From the NCBI GenBank assembly GCA_963703605.1, contig CAVPFC010000066.1, positions 134,595-198,594 on the forward strand: DNA of 64,000 bases. The letters run 5' to 3'. The translations under genes were made by a program, and so were the position numbers. The stretch is from DASXKD01 sp963703605 (GTDB lineage: Bacteria; Actinomycetota; Actinomycetes; Streptosporangiales; Streptosporangiaceae). A model generated the notes under the pieces. It searched no databases and had not been told where the DNA came from. It saw nothing but the letters and a program-made list of their open reading frames with translations. Positions 50,811 to 60,314 of the stretch are shown piece after piece; within the stretch, counting starts at the first letter, position 1, and the number at the start of each line of letters is the position of its first letter.

Positions 50811-51572
50811 TTAGCGGCCGGGCTGGGCGGTGGCGCGCAGAAGTGCGGAGAAACGGCGGCCGAACAGGTAGGCGTCGCCGGGCCAGCGGGCGGACAGGTA
50901 ATTGCGGTCGCTGACGGTGAAGGCTGGTGTGTCGTCGGTAGCGGTGCCGCGCGTGAGCACCAGTGGCCCGCGCTGGAACTGGCTGCCCGGGTCGTCCAGT
51001 GCCGCTTTGACCTCATCTTCGACGTAGGCGGGATAGGTCCGGTAGTAGCGGCCGAGCCGCCAGGCGGTAGCCAGGTAGGCCAGGCGTTCCATGTATTTGG
51101 GCAGGCAGGTGGTCCGGCGGCCGGCCAGCACGCTGTGGCCGGTCGCCGGGTCGCGGGTTCGCGCCAGCACCAGGACGCCGTGGCAGATCGCACCGACGGG
51201 CCGGCCCAGTGCCCAGAACCGGGCCACCTGGTCACCCAGCACCGCCGAGCCAAGGTATTGCCGCATCCCCGGGGCGTGCCCGCCCGGCAGCAGCAACCCA
51301 TCGAAGGCGGCCGGATCCACCCTCCCCCACGCTACTGTGCTGGTGAACTCCGCCGCCTTGACCAGCTCGGCGTAGGAGCGCTTGGCCTCGGGCGAGGCAC
51401 CCAGCTGCCCGAAGATCACCCCGGCCAGCAGCCGGGGATCCGCGGCTGGGACCGTGCCGCCCTGCTCGGTGGCGAAGACCACCTGATGCCCCGCATCACG
51501 CAATACCCGCCACGGCACCGCGACCTCCGTCACGTCGAAATCCCGGTCGGGCAACGGAATCAGCACACGCAC
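50811..51572 (-). CDS. DJ-1/PfpI family protein
   Basis: The 253-residue protein starts at GTG 51572 (VRVLIPLPDRDFD), which matches the usual first strand; the frame is open to 51608. It has a PfpI/DJ-1 Rossmann-like core: GHQVVFATEQGG, FDGLLLPGGHAPGMRQYL, and the nucleophile elbow RPVGAICHGVLVLA with the conserved Cys and following His. The C-terminal region ends ARWPGDAYLFGRRFSALL. Members are glyoxalases, deglycases, chaperones or amidases. The length above 240 resembles the Hsp31-like branch. No partner gene nearby. Confidence 0.82.
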   Translation of the reverse strand: MRVLIPLPDRDFDVTEVAVPWRVLRDAGHQVVFATEQGGTVPAADPRLLAGVIFGQLGASPEAKRSYAELVKAAEFTSTVAWGRVDPAAFDGLLLPGGHAPGMRQYLGSAVLGDQVARFWALGRPVGAICHGVLVLARTRDPATGHSVLAGRRTTCLPKYMERLAYLATAWRLGRYYRTYPAYVEDEVKAALDDPGSQFQRGPLVLTRGTATDDTPAFTVSDRNYLSARWPGDAYLFGRRFSALLRATAQPGR

Positions 51573-51957
51573 CCGGCCATCATCCCGCACCCCCCGCGGC
51601 CCAAGCACCCCCCGCCGTCAACAGCAGCGCGCAAGCCACACCCCCGGCGCCCCACCCGGGCGAGCCACACGCTGACAAGTAGCTGAATTGAGTATGTTGA
51701 GTGTACGCATGCTTATGCACTGATTGGCATGTTCACGGCATCGCCTGGATGGGAGGCACGCCCGGCGGTCATTCGCCGCCCGGGCTGGCATGCCGGTATT
51801 GTCCGGAACGACCGTGATGACCCAGACTCTGAGGGGACAGCCTGCCGGTTTTGAGTGCCCTGACAATCCCGGTCAGCTGGGTCATCCGCCGGGCTCACCT
51901 GCTTGCATAGGCGCATTCGCACTTCCGCGCGCTGGAGAATGAGGTGGTCGCGGCGGC

Positions 51958-52330
51958 CTAATCCCTCTGACTATCTGGTGTCGTCGAGATCGGCAGCACC
52001 GGTTCGGCCCGGGACAGGACCCGCTGAGCCCCGGCGGGGAACAAGGCTGCGGAGAACAGCCCTGCTGCCAGTAGTGAGGCGGCTGCGGTTGGCGTGATCT
52101 TCCCGGTGGCCAGCCCGATCTGCGTCGCCACGATAACGAACGTCAGCTGGTTGCCTGCAGCAAGCCCGCGGCCGCGCGGCGGGTGCCGATGGAGCGCCGG
52201 TACAGCAGTGCGGGCAATCCCCGCACCAGCAGCAGAGCGAGCAGGAACAGCGGCAGGGTTCGAGAGAAGGTCCTTCAACTGGAAAGCAACGCCGGTAGCG
52301 ATAGCCCCGCCGGCAGGCGAGGCTGAAAGC
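51958..52330 (-). pseudogene. Cation:proton antiporter C-terminal remnant
   Basis: On the minus strand, in shifting frames: AIATGVAFQLKDLLSNP, PLFLLALLLVRGLPALLYRRSIGTRRAAAGLLQ, LTFVIVATQIGLATGKITPTAAASLLAAGLFSAALFPAG and a short tail. These are the last membrane helices of a CPA-type Na+/H+ antiporter. At least two frameshifts (near 52250 and 52150) and loss of everything upstream show it is dead. 51609-51957 has no gene. Confidence 0.6.
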
Positions 52331-52840
52331 GGCGAATTCGGCGATGCTTCTCGCCTGGATGCCCGAGCCCTTGGTGGTCACGGTGCCGCCTGCCGCCACC
52401 GGGCAGCGGTCACCATGCGGCCGTCCGCGACCCACTAGCTGAGCCCGGGAGCGCCCCGGTGAAACTAGGCGGAGCCGTTCAGGACGACTCGATACTCGCT
52501 GGCTCAGGCCCACCGATCAGGTTACTCAGCGCGCCGAAGTCGCCCGGATCTAGCCGAATAGCGGGCGCCGGGCCGAGCGCGTGGTCATGCCGTGGTGTGC
52601 GTGATTACTCCCAAATATTGGGCGGCCCTCGGCCGTGGCGATCCGCGATTCGCCTAGCATCCGCGCCGATCGGCAGGGGGCGCCCCTGCCGATTACGTAT
52701 GGTCGAGGTGCAGGCCGAGTGCCTCCGGGCTGGCGCCCAGATTAATTGATCCAAGACCAAGCCTGTAGAACAATTTCCGCGCGAGCAGGGAAATCTGAGC
52801 GCTGCGGTGGGCCCGTACGAGCCTCGATCGGGACAAGCCG
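52331..52840. other. Gap, no supported gene
   Basis: About 510 nt between the antiporter remnant and the stop of the NB-ARC gene; no feature recognised. Confidence 0.45.
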
Positions 52841-55621
52841 TCAGTCAGCTGCGAAATCGTTACGGAATGTGAGAGTGTCGGGATGGTCGGGGCCCAATAC
52901 CTGCTCGGCGTCGGCGAGGGTGCGCTGGTGAAGAGTATTGGCCTCTTCCAACCTTCCGGAAGCTCGATAGGCGGAGGCGAGGTTGTGGCGAGACTTTAGG
53001 GTGTCGGGGTAGGTCTGGCCCAATACCTCCTCGCGGTCAGCTAGCGTGCTCTGATACAGCGGGATGGCCTTATCGAGCCGCCCGGCGGCCTGATAAGCGT
53101 GGGCCAGGTTGTTGCGCGACTTCAAAGTCTTGGGGTGGGTCTTGCCAAAAACGTGCCCGCGGTCGGCGAGATTGCGCTCATACAAAGGGATGGCTTCTTC
53201 CAGCCGCCCGGCGGCTTCATAAGCGCGCGCTAGGTCATTGCGGGACGTAAGAGTGCTGCGGTGGGTAGCGCCGAGGACCTGCTCGCGGAGCACGAAGTTG
53301 CCTTCGAAGAGCGGGACAGCCTCATCCAGCCGCCCGGCGGTCCGATAAGCATCTGCCAGGTGGTTGCGGGACTTCATGGTTTCAGGATCGGTGGGGCCTA
53401 GAACACGCTCGCTGTCGGCGAGATTGCACTCATACAGCGGGATCGCGTCATCCAGCTGCCCGGCCGCGCGATAGACGCGGGCCAGGTTGTTGCGGGCGAT
53501 CAGAGTGTCGGGGTCAGTCGGGCCCAGAACCTGTTCTGCATCAGCCAGGGTGCGCTCACACAGCGGAATCGCCTCATCCAGGTGCCCGGCCGCCCGGTAA
53601 GCAGTGGCGAGGTGGTTACGGGCGGTCAGGGTGTCATGGTGGGTCCGGCCCAGCATCTGCTCGGAGTCGGTGACCAAGTCCTGACCGTATTCGACGGCCT
53701 GGGCGAAGTTATCGCCGAGTTCGTTCAGGTATCCGACCGTCCAAGTGCGCAGCCGAAGCAGTGTCCGAGTCAATTCGGCGTCTTGGGCGCCGAGGTGCGG
53801 GGCGAGGTGTCCGTTTAGAGCCATGATCTGCTGGATGGCATCGCGGGCGACACCCCGGTTCTGCCACGGCTCAGGCAAGGATTCGGTCACCGCCATGAGC
53901 AGCGAGGCTATGTCGGCGCCCAGCCTGACCAGGTTTCCTTGCTCTGCCTGGAGTTCGACAGCCACCCTCATGGTCAGCGGGTGCGCGGCCACGGTGATGT
54001 CACCCTGGGTGCCATCGGTGCCAAAGTTCAGGAGGGAGGCCTCGGCCAGTAGCCCGAGCGCCTCATCAATCTCCTGCGGCCGGGCGTTCGTCTCAGCGCC
54101 TGGGCTTTGGAGCACGCCTTGTTGGCCTGCGGCGTAGAGCAGGTCGCGAGCGACCCCAGCTTCAGACAGAAGTGCGACCACGTTTACTAGCCCTCGGCAC
54201 AAACCCGTGGGGTCATAGTCGGCCACTGTGTCCAGGGCCAGCGTGATGGCGTCGGAGACACCTTTGCGGTACGGTTCCCCCGCAGTTCGTTTCAGGAGAT
54301 CCCCGGAGGGCTGCTCGCGCAACCGCGCCAGGTACGTGGGGTAGTCAAGATGCCGGGCTTTAATCATCGCCGCAGCTTGCGCCAGGGCCACTGGAAGGAA
54401 TCCTAGTTCCGTCGCAAGCTGGCGTGCACCGAGGTCATCGGCTAGGCCGGTGCGCTTGGCCAGGAACGATAGCGCCTCATCTTCGGCGAATTCTTTCACT
54501 GGTATGTGTTCGCCTAGCGCTGCTATATTGAGATGGTTACTCGTGATGATTACTTGACACCGCCCGGCAGCGGGAATGAAGTGTGAAAGGGCGTCAGGGT
54601 TGGTGGCGTCGTCGAACACCACGAGGGACCGCTCCCCGTCAGTCTCCAGACGCCGCTTGACCTCCCTTCCGATAGTTTTCAAATCCGCGCCGGGCACGCT
54701 TACCCTCAGGGCTCCGGCGATCTGCGCAAGTCCGTTCAGCACTTGGGCCAGGTCCAATGAGTTAATCCACGCCACCAGCCGCCAGCGTGCGTCGATACAA
54801 GACCGTGCGTACTCCGCCGCGATCTGAGTCTTGCCCACGCCGGGCATGCCCGTGATCACTCGGGCCACCGGGGCACCCGGCCTCCGCGCCAGCCGGTCCG
54901 CCAGGTCGGTGCGAGGAAGAAACTCGGGAGCCGCATGTGGCACATCTCCGACCACGAGTGGGCCGACCGCCGATGCTGTCGGCACGTGAGATTCGATGTA
55001 CGCCTGGATGAACTGGCTCGGCCGCGCATCGTCCGAGCCGACCGGCACAACCTGACCCCGGGCTACTTCTGCCCCTAGCGCATCTTGGGCCCAGCTCGCG
55101 GTATCGGATGCTGACGCCTTCGCTGCGACCTCCATGAGGAGCGGCTCTATCTTCTCGGCTGCCTCGGGCAGGCCCAGCACCCGCAGCGCACGGCAGGCGT
55201 TGTCGAGCGCCCGGAACGCCTCAGAGACGCTGATGTCGGCGGCCCCCGGATGCGAGACGGGATTCCGGATTGTCTTGATCTCCCTCGCGTACGTCAGCAC
55301 CTGTCTCTTCAGCTCGTTTGCCTGCTCTCGCGTGAGACCCTCCACCGGTGCCAGGACGCTGAAGTACTTGTCCAGAAGCACCTGAAACTGACTCACATCC
55401 AGATAGTCGAAGACGTCTTGATGGGAGTGGGCAACGAGACCGGTGACAGCGGACTCGGCAGCGGCGCTGACATTGGCATCCCAGGAGCTGAACCGTGACG
55501 TCACGCGGTTCTCATAGTCATCGGGGTAGGCCGCTTGCATCCTGGACCGGATCAGGTCGACGACCGCGTTCCGGTAGATCCGCAGGATGGCCTCATAGAC
55601 CAGCGCGTTGCAGGAAGTCAT
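52841..55621 (-). CDS. HEPN-NB-ARC-TPR STAND protein
   Basis: The 926-residue protein has an N-terminal Swt1-like HEPN domain (about 5-150) with IRNPVSHPG, i.e. R119-x4-H124, the ribonuclease signature of HEPN toxins. A linker leads to an NB-ARC STAND ATPase (about 235-480): Walker A GMPGVGKT (258-265), Walker B SLVVFDD (about 332-338), VIITSN (sensor), and a GLPL-like LGFLPVALAQAA. A winged-helix/helical part (480-620) precedes six full and one partial 42-residue TPR units (H-P-D-T-L-x-x-R-N-N-L-A-x-A-Y-x-x-A-G-R-L-E-E-A-I-P-L...). Predicted logic: TPRs sense a trigger, the ATPase oligomerises, HEPN cuts RNA. Such proteins resemble bacterial Avs/NLR-like defence, but anti-phage activity here is inference. 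Monocistronic, intact and AT-richer than its neighbours. Confidence 0.85.
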   Translation of the reverse strand: MTSCNALVYEAILRIYRNAVVDLIRSRMQAAYPDDYENRVTSRFSSWDANVSAAAESAVTGLVAHSHQDVFDYLDVSQFQVLLDKYFSVLAPVEGLTREQANELKRQVLTYAREIKTIRNPVSHPGAADISVSEAFRALDNACRALRVLGLPEAAEKIEPLLMEVAAKASASDTASWAQDALGAEVARGQVVPVGSDDARPSQFIQAYIESHVPTASAVGPLVVGDVPHAAPEFLPRTDLADRLARRPGAPVARVITGMPGVGKTQIAAEYARSCIDARWRLVAWINSLDLAQVLNGLAQIAGALRVSVPGADLKTIGREVKRRLETDGERSLVVFDDATNPDALSHFIPAAGRCQVIITSNHLNIAALGEHIPVKEFAEDEALSFLAKRTGLADDLGARQLATELGFLPVALAQAAAMIKARHLDYPTYLARLREQPSGDLLKRTAGEPYRKGVSDAITLALDTVADYDPTGLCRGLVNVVALLSEAGVARDLLYAAGQQGVLQSPGAETNARPQEIDEALGLLAEASLLNFGTDGTQGDITVAAHPLTMRVAVELQAEQGNLVRLGADIASLLMAVTESLPEPWQNRGVARDAIQQIMALNGHLAPHLGAQDAELTRTLLRLRTWTVGYLNELGDNFAQAVEYGQDLVTDSEQMLGRTHHDTLTARNHLATAYRAAGHLDEAIPLCERTLADAEQVLGPTDPDTLIARNNLARVYRAAGQLDDAIPLYECNLADSERVLGPTDPETMKSRNHLADAYRTAGRLDEAVPLFEGNFVLREQVLGATHRSTLTSRNDLARAYEAAGRLEEAIPLYERNLADRGHVFGKTHPKTLKSRNNLAHAYQAAGRLDKAIPLYQSTLADREEVLGQTYPDTLKSRHNLASAYRASGRLEEANTLHQRTLADAEQVLGPDHPDTLTFRNDFAAD

Positions 55622-55889
55622 AAACGCCTCGGAAGACTCCGCAAATGCCAGCGCCGCGGGCGCGGCACCGTAGCCAGCCTACGACGAGCGGACCTGCCAG
55701 GTTCACCTGCCGAGGCCAGACCGACCCCGCGCCGATCGGCGCCTCGGCCCGTGGTTATCATCAGTGCCTGTGAACCGTTGACGACCCGGCAAAGGCCCAG
55801 CAGGCAGCAGACCGACCGCGTGCTTATGCATCGCCGACACTTCGGGGTGATCGGTCGCTCATGCCGCGAGTGGCGCGGCCCGGGGTGCT

Positions 55890-56141
55890 TCAGAGCGGTA
55901 TGAGGAGCATGAGTATCTCGTCGCGGTCGTCATCGGGTGCCGGCCGCAATGCGTTTGGCCAGCGGCCGATCTCCCGCCAGCCGAGCCGGGCGTAGAAGCG
56001 CTCCAGTCCCATGCCGCCCCGCGCGGCCAGGCGAAGTTGCTCCAGGCCCATCTCCTGCCGGGCGACCTGCCTGGCCCACATCATCAGCGCGCCACCAATT
56101 CCCTGTCCCCGCAAGGCGGGGAGAGTCTGCGGCGGAGACAC
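55890..56141 (-). pseudogene. GNAT acetyltransferase C-terminal fragment
   Basis: The minus strand encodes TLPALRGQGIGGALMMWARQVA (acetyl-CoA loop R-G-Q-G-I-G) and ERFYARLGWREIGRWPNAL, the second half of a GNAT domain. The N-terminal half is missing and the sequence upstream is unrelated. A relic. 55622-55889 and 56142-56386 hold no gene. Confidence 0.65.
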
Positions 56142-56386
56142 TGTTCAGGTAACGCGTCCACGAGGCAGCAAAAAGCACACAAAACACCCTCGCGGCTACA
56201 GCGAAGACACCCAAATCCGGACTGGAGATAACGACGGCGGGTAGGTGCGCGCGCAGTTGGTGGCCCACCATGTCATCGGCGGCCCGCACCCTTGGCTCCC
56301 GGCGTCTATGGTCGGCTGACCCGGCTTGCATGTTTATGCATAGCGGCCTGGCGACGAAACGTCCGGATGTGCCGCGATCCGGCTGG

Positions 56387-56878
56387 TCAGCTGTCGAGGC
56401 GTTTGCGGAAGTAGACGCGGTGGAAGCCGTCCTGTTGGGCTCGGTGGGTTTCGGTGTACCCGTGCCGTGGATAGTAGGCGAGGTTCTCGGTCATCGCTTC
56501 GTTGGTATAGAGCCGTACCTCGGGCAAGCGGAGGCTGCGGGCGCGTTCTTCGGCCAGGGCCAGCAGCCGGGCGCCGATGCCGCGTCCCTGGGCGGCGGGT
56601 AGCACGGCCACGTTTTCTACCAGCAGGTAGCCGGGCTGGGGGATGAGGATGATGAAGCCGGCTGCCTGGCCGTCCTGGGTTGCTATCCATGCCTGGCCGT
56701 GGCGGGCCGCTGCGAGGTAGTCCGCGGTCATGGGCGCGGCTTCCCGTCCGATCCTTGGTACATACCGCTGGTAGGCGGCTACCGCGATGCTGCGCAGAGC
56801 CGGGGCGTCCGCCTCGGCCGCGGGGCGGATGGTGGTCACGGGGAAAGAGCAGGCAGCCCTGCGGATCCGCTCTGACAT
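56387..56878 (-). CDS. GNAT family N-acetyltransferase
   Basis: The 163-residue GNAT starts at ATG 56878. Domain order: TIRPAAEADAPALRSIAVAAYQRYV, AWIATQDGQAAGFIILIPQPGYLLVENVAVLPAAQGRGIGARLLALAEERA (acetyl-CoA loop Q-G-R-G-I-G), LYTNEAMTENLAYYPRHGYTETHR. The C-terminal Y-F-x-K-R-L is typical of the branch with resistance-like members. Substrate unknown. It is divergent from lsr2 copy 2. Confidence 0.85.
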   Translation of the reverse strand: MSERIRRAACSFPVTTIRPAAEADAPALRSIAVAAYQRYVPRIGREAAPMTADYLAAARHGQAWIATQDGQAAGFIILIPQPGYLLVENVAVLPAAQGRGIGARLLALAEERARSLRLPEVRLYTNEAMTENLAYYPRHGYTETHRAQQDGFHRVYFRKRLDS

Positions 56879-57001
56879 GCCATGAGGATCCCCTGGTTGG
56901 GTCGGCAGCTGGTGGTGTTCGGGTGATGGGGGTGTCGGGTGATGGCGACAGCAGAATTGATCAATATGGTGGGTCACCATCGCCAGTCAAGGAGGTCCGG
57001 G

Positions 57002-57334
57002 ATGGCTACCAAGATAACCGTCGCGCTCGAAGACGATCTTGATGGAGGCCCGGCAGATGAGACGGTGCGGTTCGGGGTTGGCGGGACTGAGTATGAGATT
57101 GACCTCAACAAGAAGAACGCCGCGGCGTTCCGCAAGAAGCTGGCGCCGTTCATCGAACATGCCCGCAGGTCCGGCCGGGGGCCGCGCCGTGGGGTGGTGC
57201 GGGCCGCGGCGGGCCGCGAGCGTGGCGCCACCATTCGGGCCTGGGCGGAAGAACAAGGTATTCCGGTCAGCGGCCGCGGGCGCATACCCGCGAGCGTGAT
57301 CGAGCAGTTCGAAGCCGCCACTGGAACACGCTGA
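57002..57334 (+). CDS. lsr2: Lsr2 nucleoid-associated protein, copy 2
   Basis: The 110-residue protein starts at ATG 57002 after AAGGAGG (56989-56995). N-terminal dimerisation domain ATKITVALEDDLDGGPADETVRFGVGGTEYEIDL; C-terminal DNA-binding domain TIRAWAEEQGIPVSGRGRIPASVIEQF with the R-G-R motif. It is clearly paralogous to 47846-48178 (same length, most residues shared). The strong RBS suggests higher translation. Both copies appear functional. Confidence 0.92.
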   Translation: MATKITVALEDDLDGGPADETVRFGVGGTEYEIDLNKKNAAAFRKKLAPFIEHARRSGRGPRRGVVRAAAGRERGATIRAWAEEQGIPVSGRGRIPASVIEQFEAATGTR

Positions 57335-57731
57335 CGACGTAACCTGGTACCGGGTCGGCGCTCACCGATACGGGGTTCCGTCGCCGGGGCTTGACCTCAG
57401 TCACATCCCGGGCATCGCCCAGCGTCGCTTAAGGGGTGCTGACCGGGCACTTGAGCTGCCGGAATAGTGGCCCAACATGCGTAGCCGTCGCCTGAGGTCG
57501 GTCCACGTTGGCTCTTGGAATGTTTCTTTGCTCCGATGCCCTCCGCAGGTGCTTGAACACGTAGACAGAGCCTTTGCGTCGCTGGGCGGTGTCCCCGATC
57601 GTAGCGACGACATGCCGCCCGAGATCTGTGTCGCGCTTGCCTGGCTCAGGCAGGCCCTTGGCCCTGGCCATGGAACGGAACGGCATCTCACCAAACCGGA
57701 TGGGTCGACTGCGCGGTAAGACGGCGGGACA

Positions 57732-58111
57732 ATGGTTCAGGAGATCAAGGACGACCAGGGCCACTGGCAGCAGTACTCGCCGGGAAGGCTCAGCCACGAG
57801 GTCACCGTGACCGTAGACGCCTACCTTGCCGGTGCCTTGGGGCGGGCTGTGGCTCAGGTGAACAGCTGCCACCCGCCAGTGCCTCCAGGACCACGGTGCC
57901 GGTCTGCGGGTCACGACCGTCTGCGGCGACGTGAGCGAGGCCGCCGGGGCCACCGGCGCCGACATTGCCGCCGTCCAGTGGCACCCTGAACTCATCGCTG
58001 TTACCAACCGCAACAAGGTGCACTGTTCGAGTCCTTCGTGACGAAGGCAGCCGCAACCACCCAGACCAGCGTCCGGGAGGAGATGAATCTGTGTCCGACA
58101 ACCTGAGCGGG
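57732..58111 (+). pseudogene. Class-I glutamine amidotransferase (peptidase C26) remnant
   Basis: The frames read LSHEVTVTVDAYLAGALG and AVAQVNS; after an extra base near 57873 comes HGAGLRVTTVCGDVSEA, then GADIAAVQWHPE (catalytic His and Glu); after another shift near 58020 comes LFESFVTKAA to a stop at 58111. This is the C-terminal half of a gamma-glutamyl-GABA-hydrolase-like enzyme (PuuD type). The catalytic Cys half is missing. 57335-57731 is otherwise empty. It overlaps the start of the P450 gene. Confidence 0.65.
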
Positions 58112-59254
58112 GGCCGCGACTTCGGTTACCACGGGCAGGCGCTCGACAACATCTTCGGCACGTACCAGGAGTTGCGAAGCCGGTGCCTGGTGGGCCGCAG
58201 CGAGAGGTACGGCGGCTTTTGGTTCCTGTTGAACAGCGAGGACATCTTCGCGGCCGAGCAGGCTCCGGGCACCTTCTCGGTGGCTCCATCGATGCTGCTG
58301 CCGCCCATGGGGACCGACGTGCCGCTCATCCCGATCGACATCGATCCCCCCGACCACGCCGGCTACCGCCGGCTCCTGCTGCCCTTGTTCACCCCGCAGG
58401 CCGTAGCCCGGCTCGACGAAGGCATGCACCGCACCGCCCGCGAACTGGCCGCGAACATCGCCTCGCACCAGGTCGTGGACGTTTCGGCCCGGTTTGCGCG
58501 GCCAATGCCGACCATCATCTTCAGCCGACTGGCCGGGTTCCCCGAACAGGACTGGCCGAAGTTCGACCGTTGGGTGGACGACATCATCTACCGGCGCACC
58601 GACGATCCTGCGCGTGCGTGGAACGCCGGCCACGAGGTGATGGACTACTTCGGCGCGCTGCTCACGGCACGCGCAGCCCAGCAGGACACCGGCGACATCA
58701 TCTCCCGCCTTCGCTCAGCGGAGATCAAGGGCCGCAAGCTCACCCACGCTGAGCTGCTGTCCTACTGCTATCTGTTGTTCGTCGCTGGGCTGGACACGAC
58801 GGCATGGTCGATCCGGTCCAGCCTGTGGTACCTGGCCCAGCATCCGGATGCGCAAGCCGCACTGCGCCAGGACCCTGAACTGATCCCAGCGGCGGCGGAG
58901 GAGTTCTTGCGCACCTTGTCTCCGGTTCAGGCCATGGCGCGGACCTGCACGAAGGACACCGAGATCTCCGGCCAGAAGATCAAGGCCGGCGACCGGGTGG
59001 TGCTGGTATTCGGGGCGGGAAACCGTGACCCTGACGCCTACAACAACCCCGATGAGATCGTGATCGGCCGCGAGAACAACCGGCACCTAGCATTCGGCGG
59101 CGGTATCCACCGGTGCCTCGGATCCAATCTGGGGCGGCGCGAGCTGGTCGTCGCCCTGGAGGAGTTCCTGGCTGTCGTGGGCGACTTCTCGCTAGCCAGC
59201 CCCGCCGAGCAGTGGCACGGCATCGGCCCGTTGACCCTGCGCACCGGACGCTGA
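58091..59254 (+). CDS. Cytochrome P450
   Basis: The 387-residue bacterial class I P450 starts at GTG 58091, 8 nt after GGGAGGAG. I-helix oxygen-binding motif LFVAGLDTTAW, K-helix EEFLR (E-x-x-R), PERF-region ENNRHLAFGGGIHRCLGSNLGRRE with the heme-ligating Cys (F-G-x-G-x-H-x-C-x-G). The N-terminal DIDPPDHAGYRRLLLPLF is also typical. It is soluble, needing ferredoxin and reductase. The ferredoxin gene follows 6 nt downstream. Substrate is unknown; terpenoid, aromatic or secondary-metabolite oxidation are all possible. Confidence 0.93.
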   Translation: MSDNLSGGRDFGYHGQALDNIFGTYQELRSRCLVGRSERYGGFWFLLNSEDIFAAEQAPGTFSVAPSMLLPPMGTDVPLIPIDIDPPDHAGYRRLLLPLFTPQAVARLDEGMHRTARELAANIASHQVVDVSARFARPMPTIIFSRLAGFPEQDWPKFDRWVDDIIYRRTDDPARAWNAGHEVMDYFGALLTARAAQQDTGDIISRLRSAEIKGRKLTHAELLSYCYLLFVAGLDTTAWSIRSSLWYLAQHPDAQAALRQDPELIPAAAEEFLRTLSPVQAMARTCTKDTEISGQKIKAGDRVVLVFGAGNRDPDAYNNPDEIVIGRENNRHLAFGGGIHRCLGSNLGRRELVVALEEFLAVVGDFSLASPAEQWHGIGPLTLRTGR

Positions 59255-59260
59255 ACACAG

Positions 59261-59470
59261 ATGTACCACGTCTTCGTAAACCCCGAACGCTGCCAGGGTC
59301 ACGCACGCTGCCTCACCTTCGCCCCCGACATCTTCGAATCCGATGACGAGGGCTACTCCTTCGTGCCCGATAACAAGAGCCAGCACACCCACCTGACAGA
59401 AGGACTCCGGCTCGCCGTGGCGAACTGCCCCGAACGCGCGATCCTGGTCAATAACGACCAGGAGACGTGA
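59261..59470 (+). CDS. [3Fe-4S]-type ferredoxin
   Basis: The 69-residue ferredoxin has C-x-x-H-x-x-C (CQGHARC), and a third Cys in ANCPERAI, the pattern of P450-partner ferredoxins with a His at the second cluster position, usually binding [3Fe-4S]. F-x-P-D-x-x (FAPDIFESDDEGYS) also fits. Directly downstream of the P450, it is its likely electron donor. Its stop overlaps the next gene's GTG (GTGA). Confidence 0.92.
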   Translation: MYHVFVNPERCQGHARCLTFAPDIFESDDEGYSFVPDNKSQHTHLTEGLRLAVANCPERAILVNNDQET

Positions 59471-59520
59471 ACACCGCCGCCAGCCTCCTCGTGGTCGGAG
59501 CATCAGCCTCCTCAGGCGCC
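59467..59520 (+). pseudogene. Truncated ferredoxin reductase start
   Basis: GTG 59467 overlaps the ferredoxin stop, and the first residues MNTAASLLVVGASA match the FAD-binding N-terminus of ferredoxin reductases. After about 15 codons the similarity ends and non-coding-like sequence follows. The reductase gene has been cut off, so the P450 must borrow a reductase from elsewhere. Confidence 0.5.
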
Positions 59521-60314
59521 CTCATCGCACAGCTGAAAGTACAGTCCGACCGCGCGCATTCGACCGTAGACTACGGCGCGGACCCGGACGGGGTTTCCGT
59601 GTTCCGCACGCGTGAGACCCGGCTGGCTCAGGGTGCCCTCTTTACCCCGGGGACGGCGGTGTCCACGGCAGCCGGTCAATCTCCCCGGCGCCCGCCTGCC
59701 GCTTTCCAGCGGCTAGTCCCTATTCATCCCAGACTACGACCCGCCCCGGGAAGTAATCGTGACGAGGCATCAGCAAGGGTTCACTGTCGTTCACCCCACA
59801 CCAGCCTTCCCCTCACCTGTGACCCCAGGCGGAACGAGGTCCTCGGGCTTTTCCCTGAGCTCCGCACCCCACCGGGCAGGACCCAGCGGCGCACGTCAGG
59901 GCGGGGACAGGCCCGGACACTGCCTGCACTACGTCCCTGGCATCAGCCAGCCTCCTTCGACGTACTCACTCACAACGTGCGACCTCACGTCGCACGGTCT
60001 ACCAGTTCTGTGCGTCTTCGGTAATGATGATCTACTACCCACGTGGCGCCTATCGGCCGAGCCGCCTGTAACGCCGGGCTGCTCCGTTGCCGGTACGGGG
60101 TGCCAGCGGCGTGTCAGATTGTCGGCGTGGCTGGCCATTACGCCGACGGCACTTATCTCTGGTGGTTTCTGTCCGGGCCCCTACCTGAAATTGCCGCAGT
60201 GCTGGGTGAGGCTGGCTGCCGGCAGTGGCCGCGGCCTGGATGTGGGCTCTGGCTGGTGGCGGCGGCAGTGTGCGAAGCGCGGTTTGGGTGCTGGCGGGTG
60301 AGGGGATGTGGCGG
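59521..60314. other. Gap, no supported gene
   Basis: About 790 nt with Pro/Arg/Ser-rich open frames in several registers but no recognised protein or RNA. Confidence 0.4.

Noticed and set aside
59641..60314. Possible coding or intron-like element after the truncated reductase
   Set aside because: Open in several frames with Pro/Ser/Arg bias, but no reverse transcriptase, maturase or RNA structure that I can recognise.
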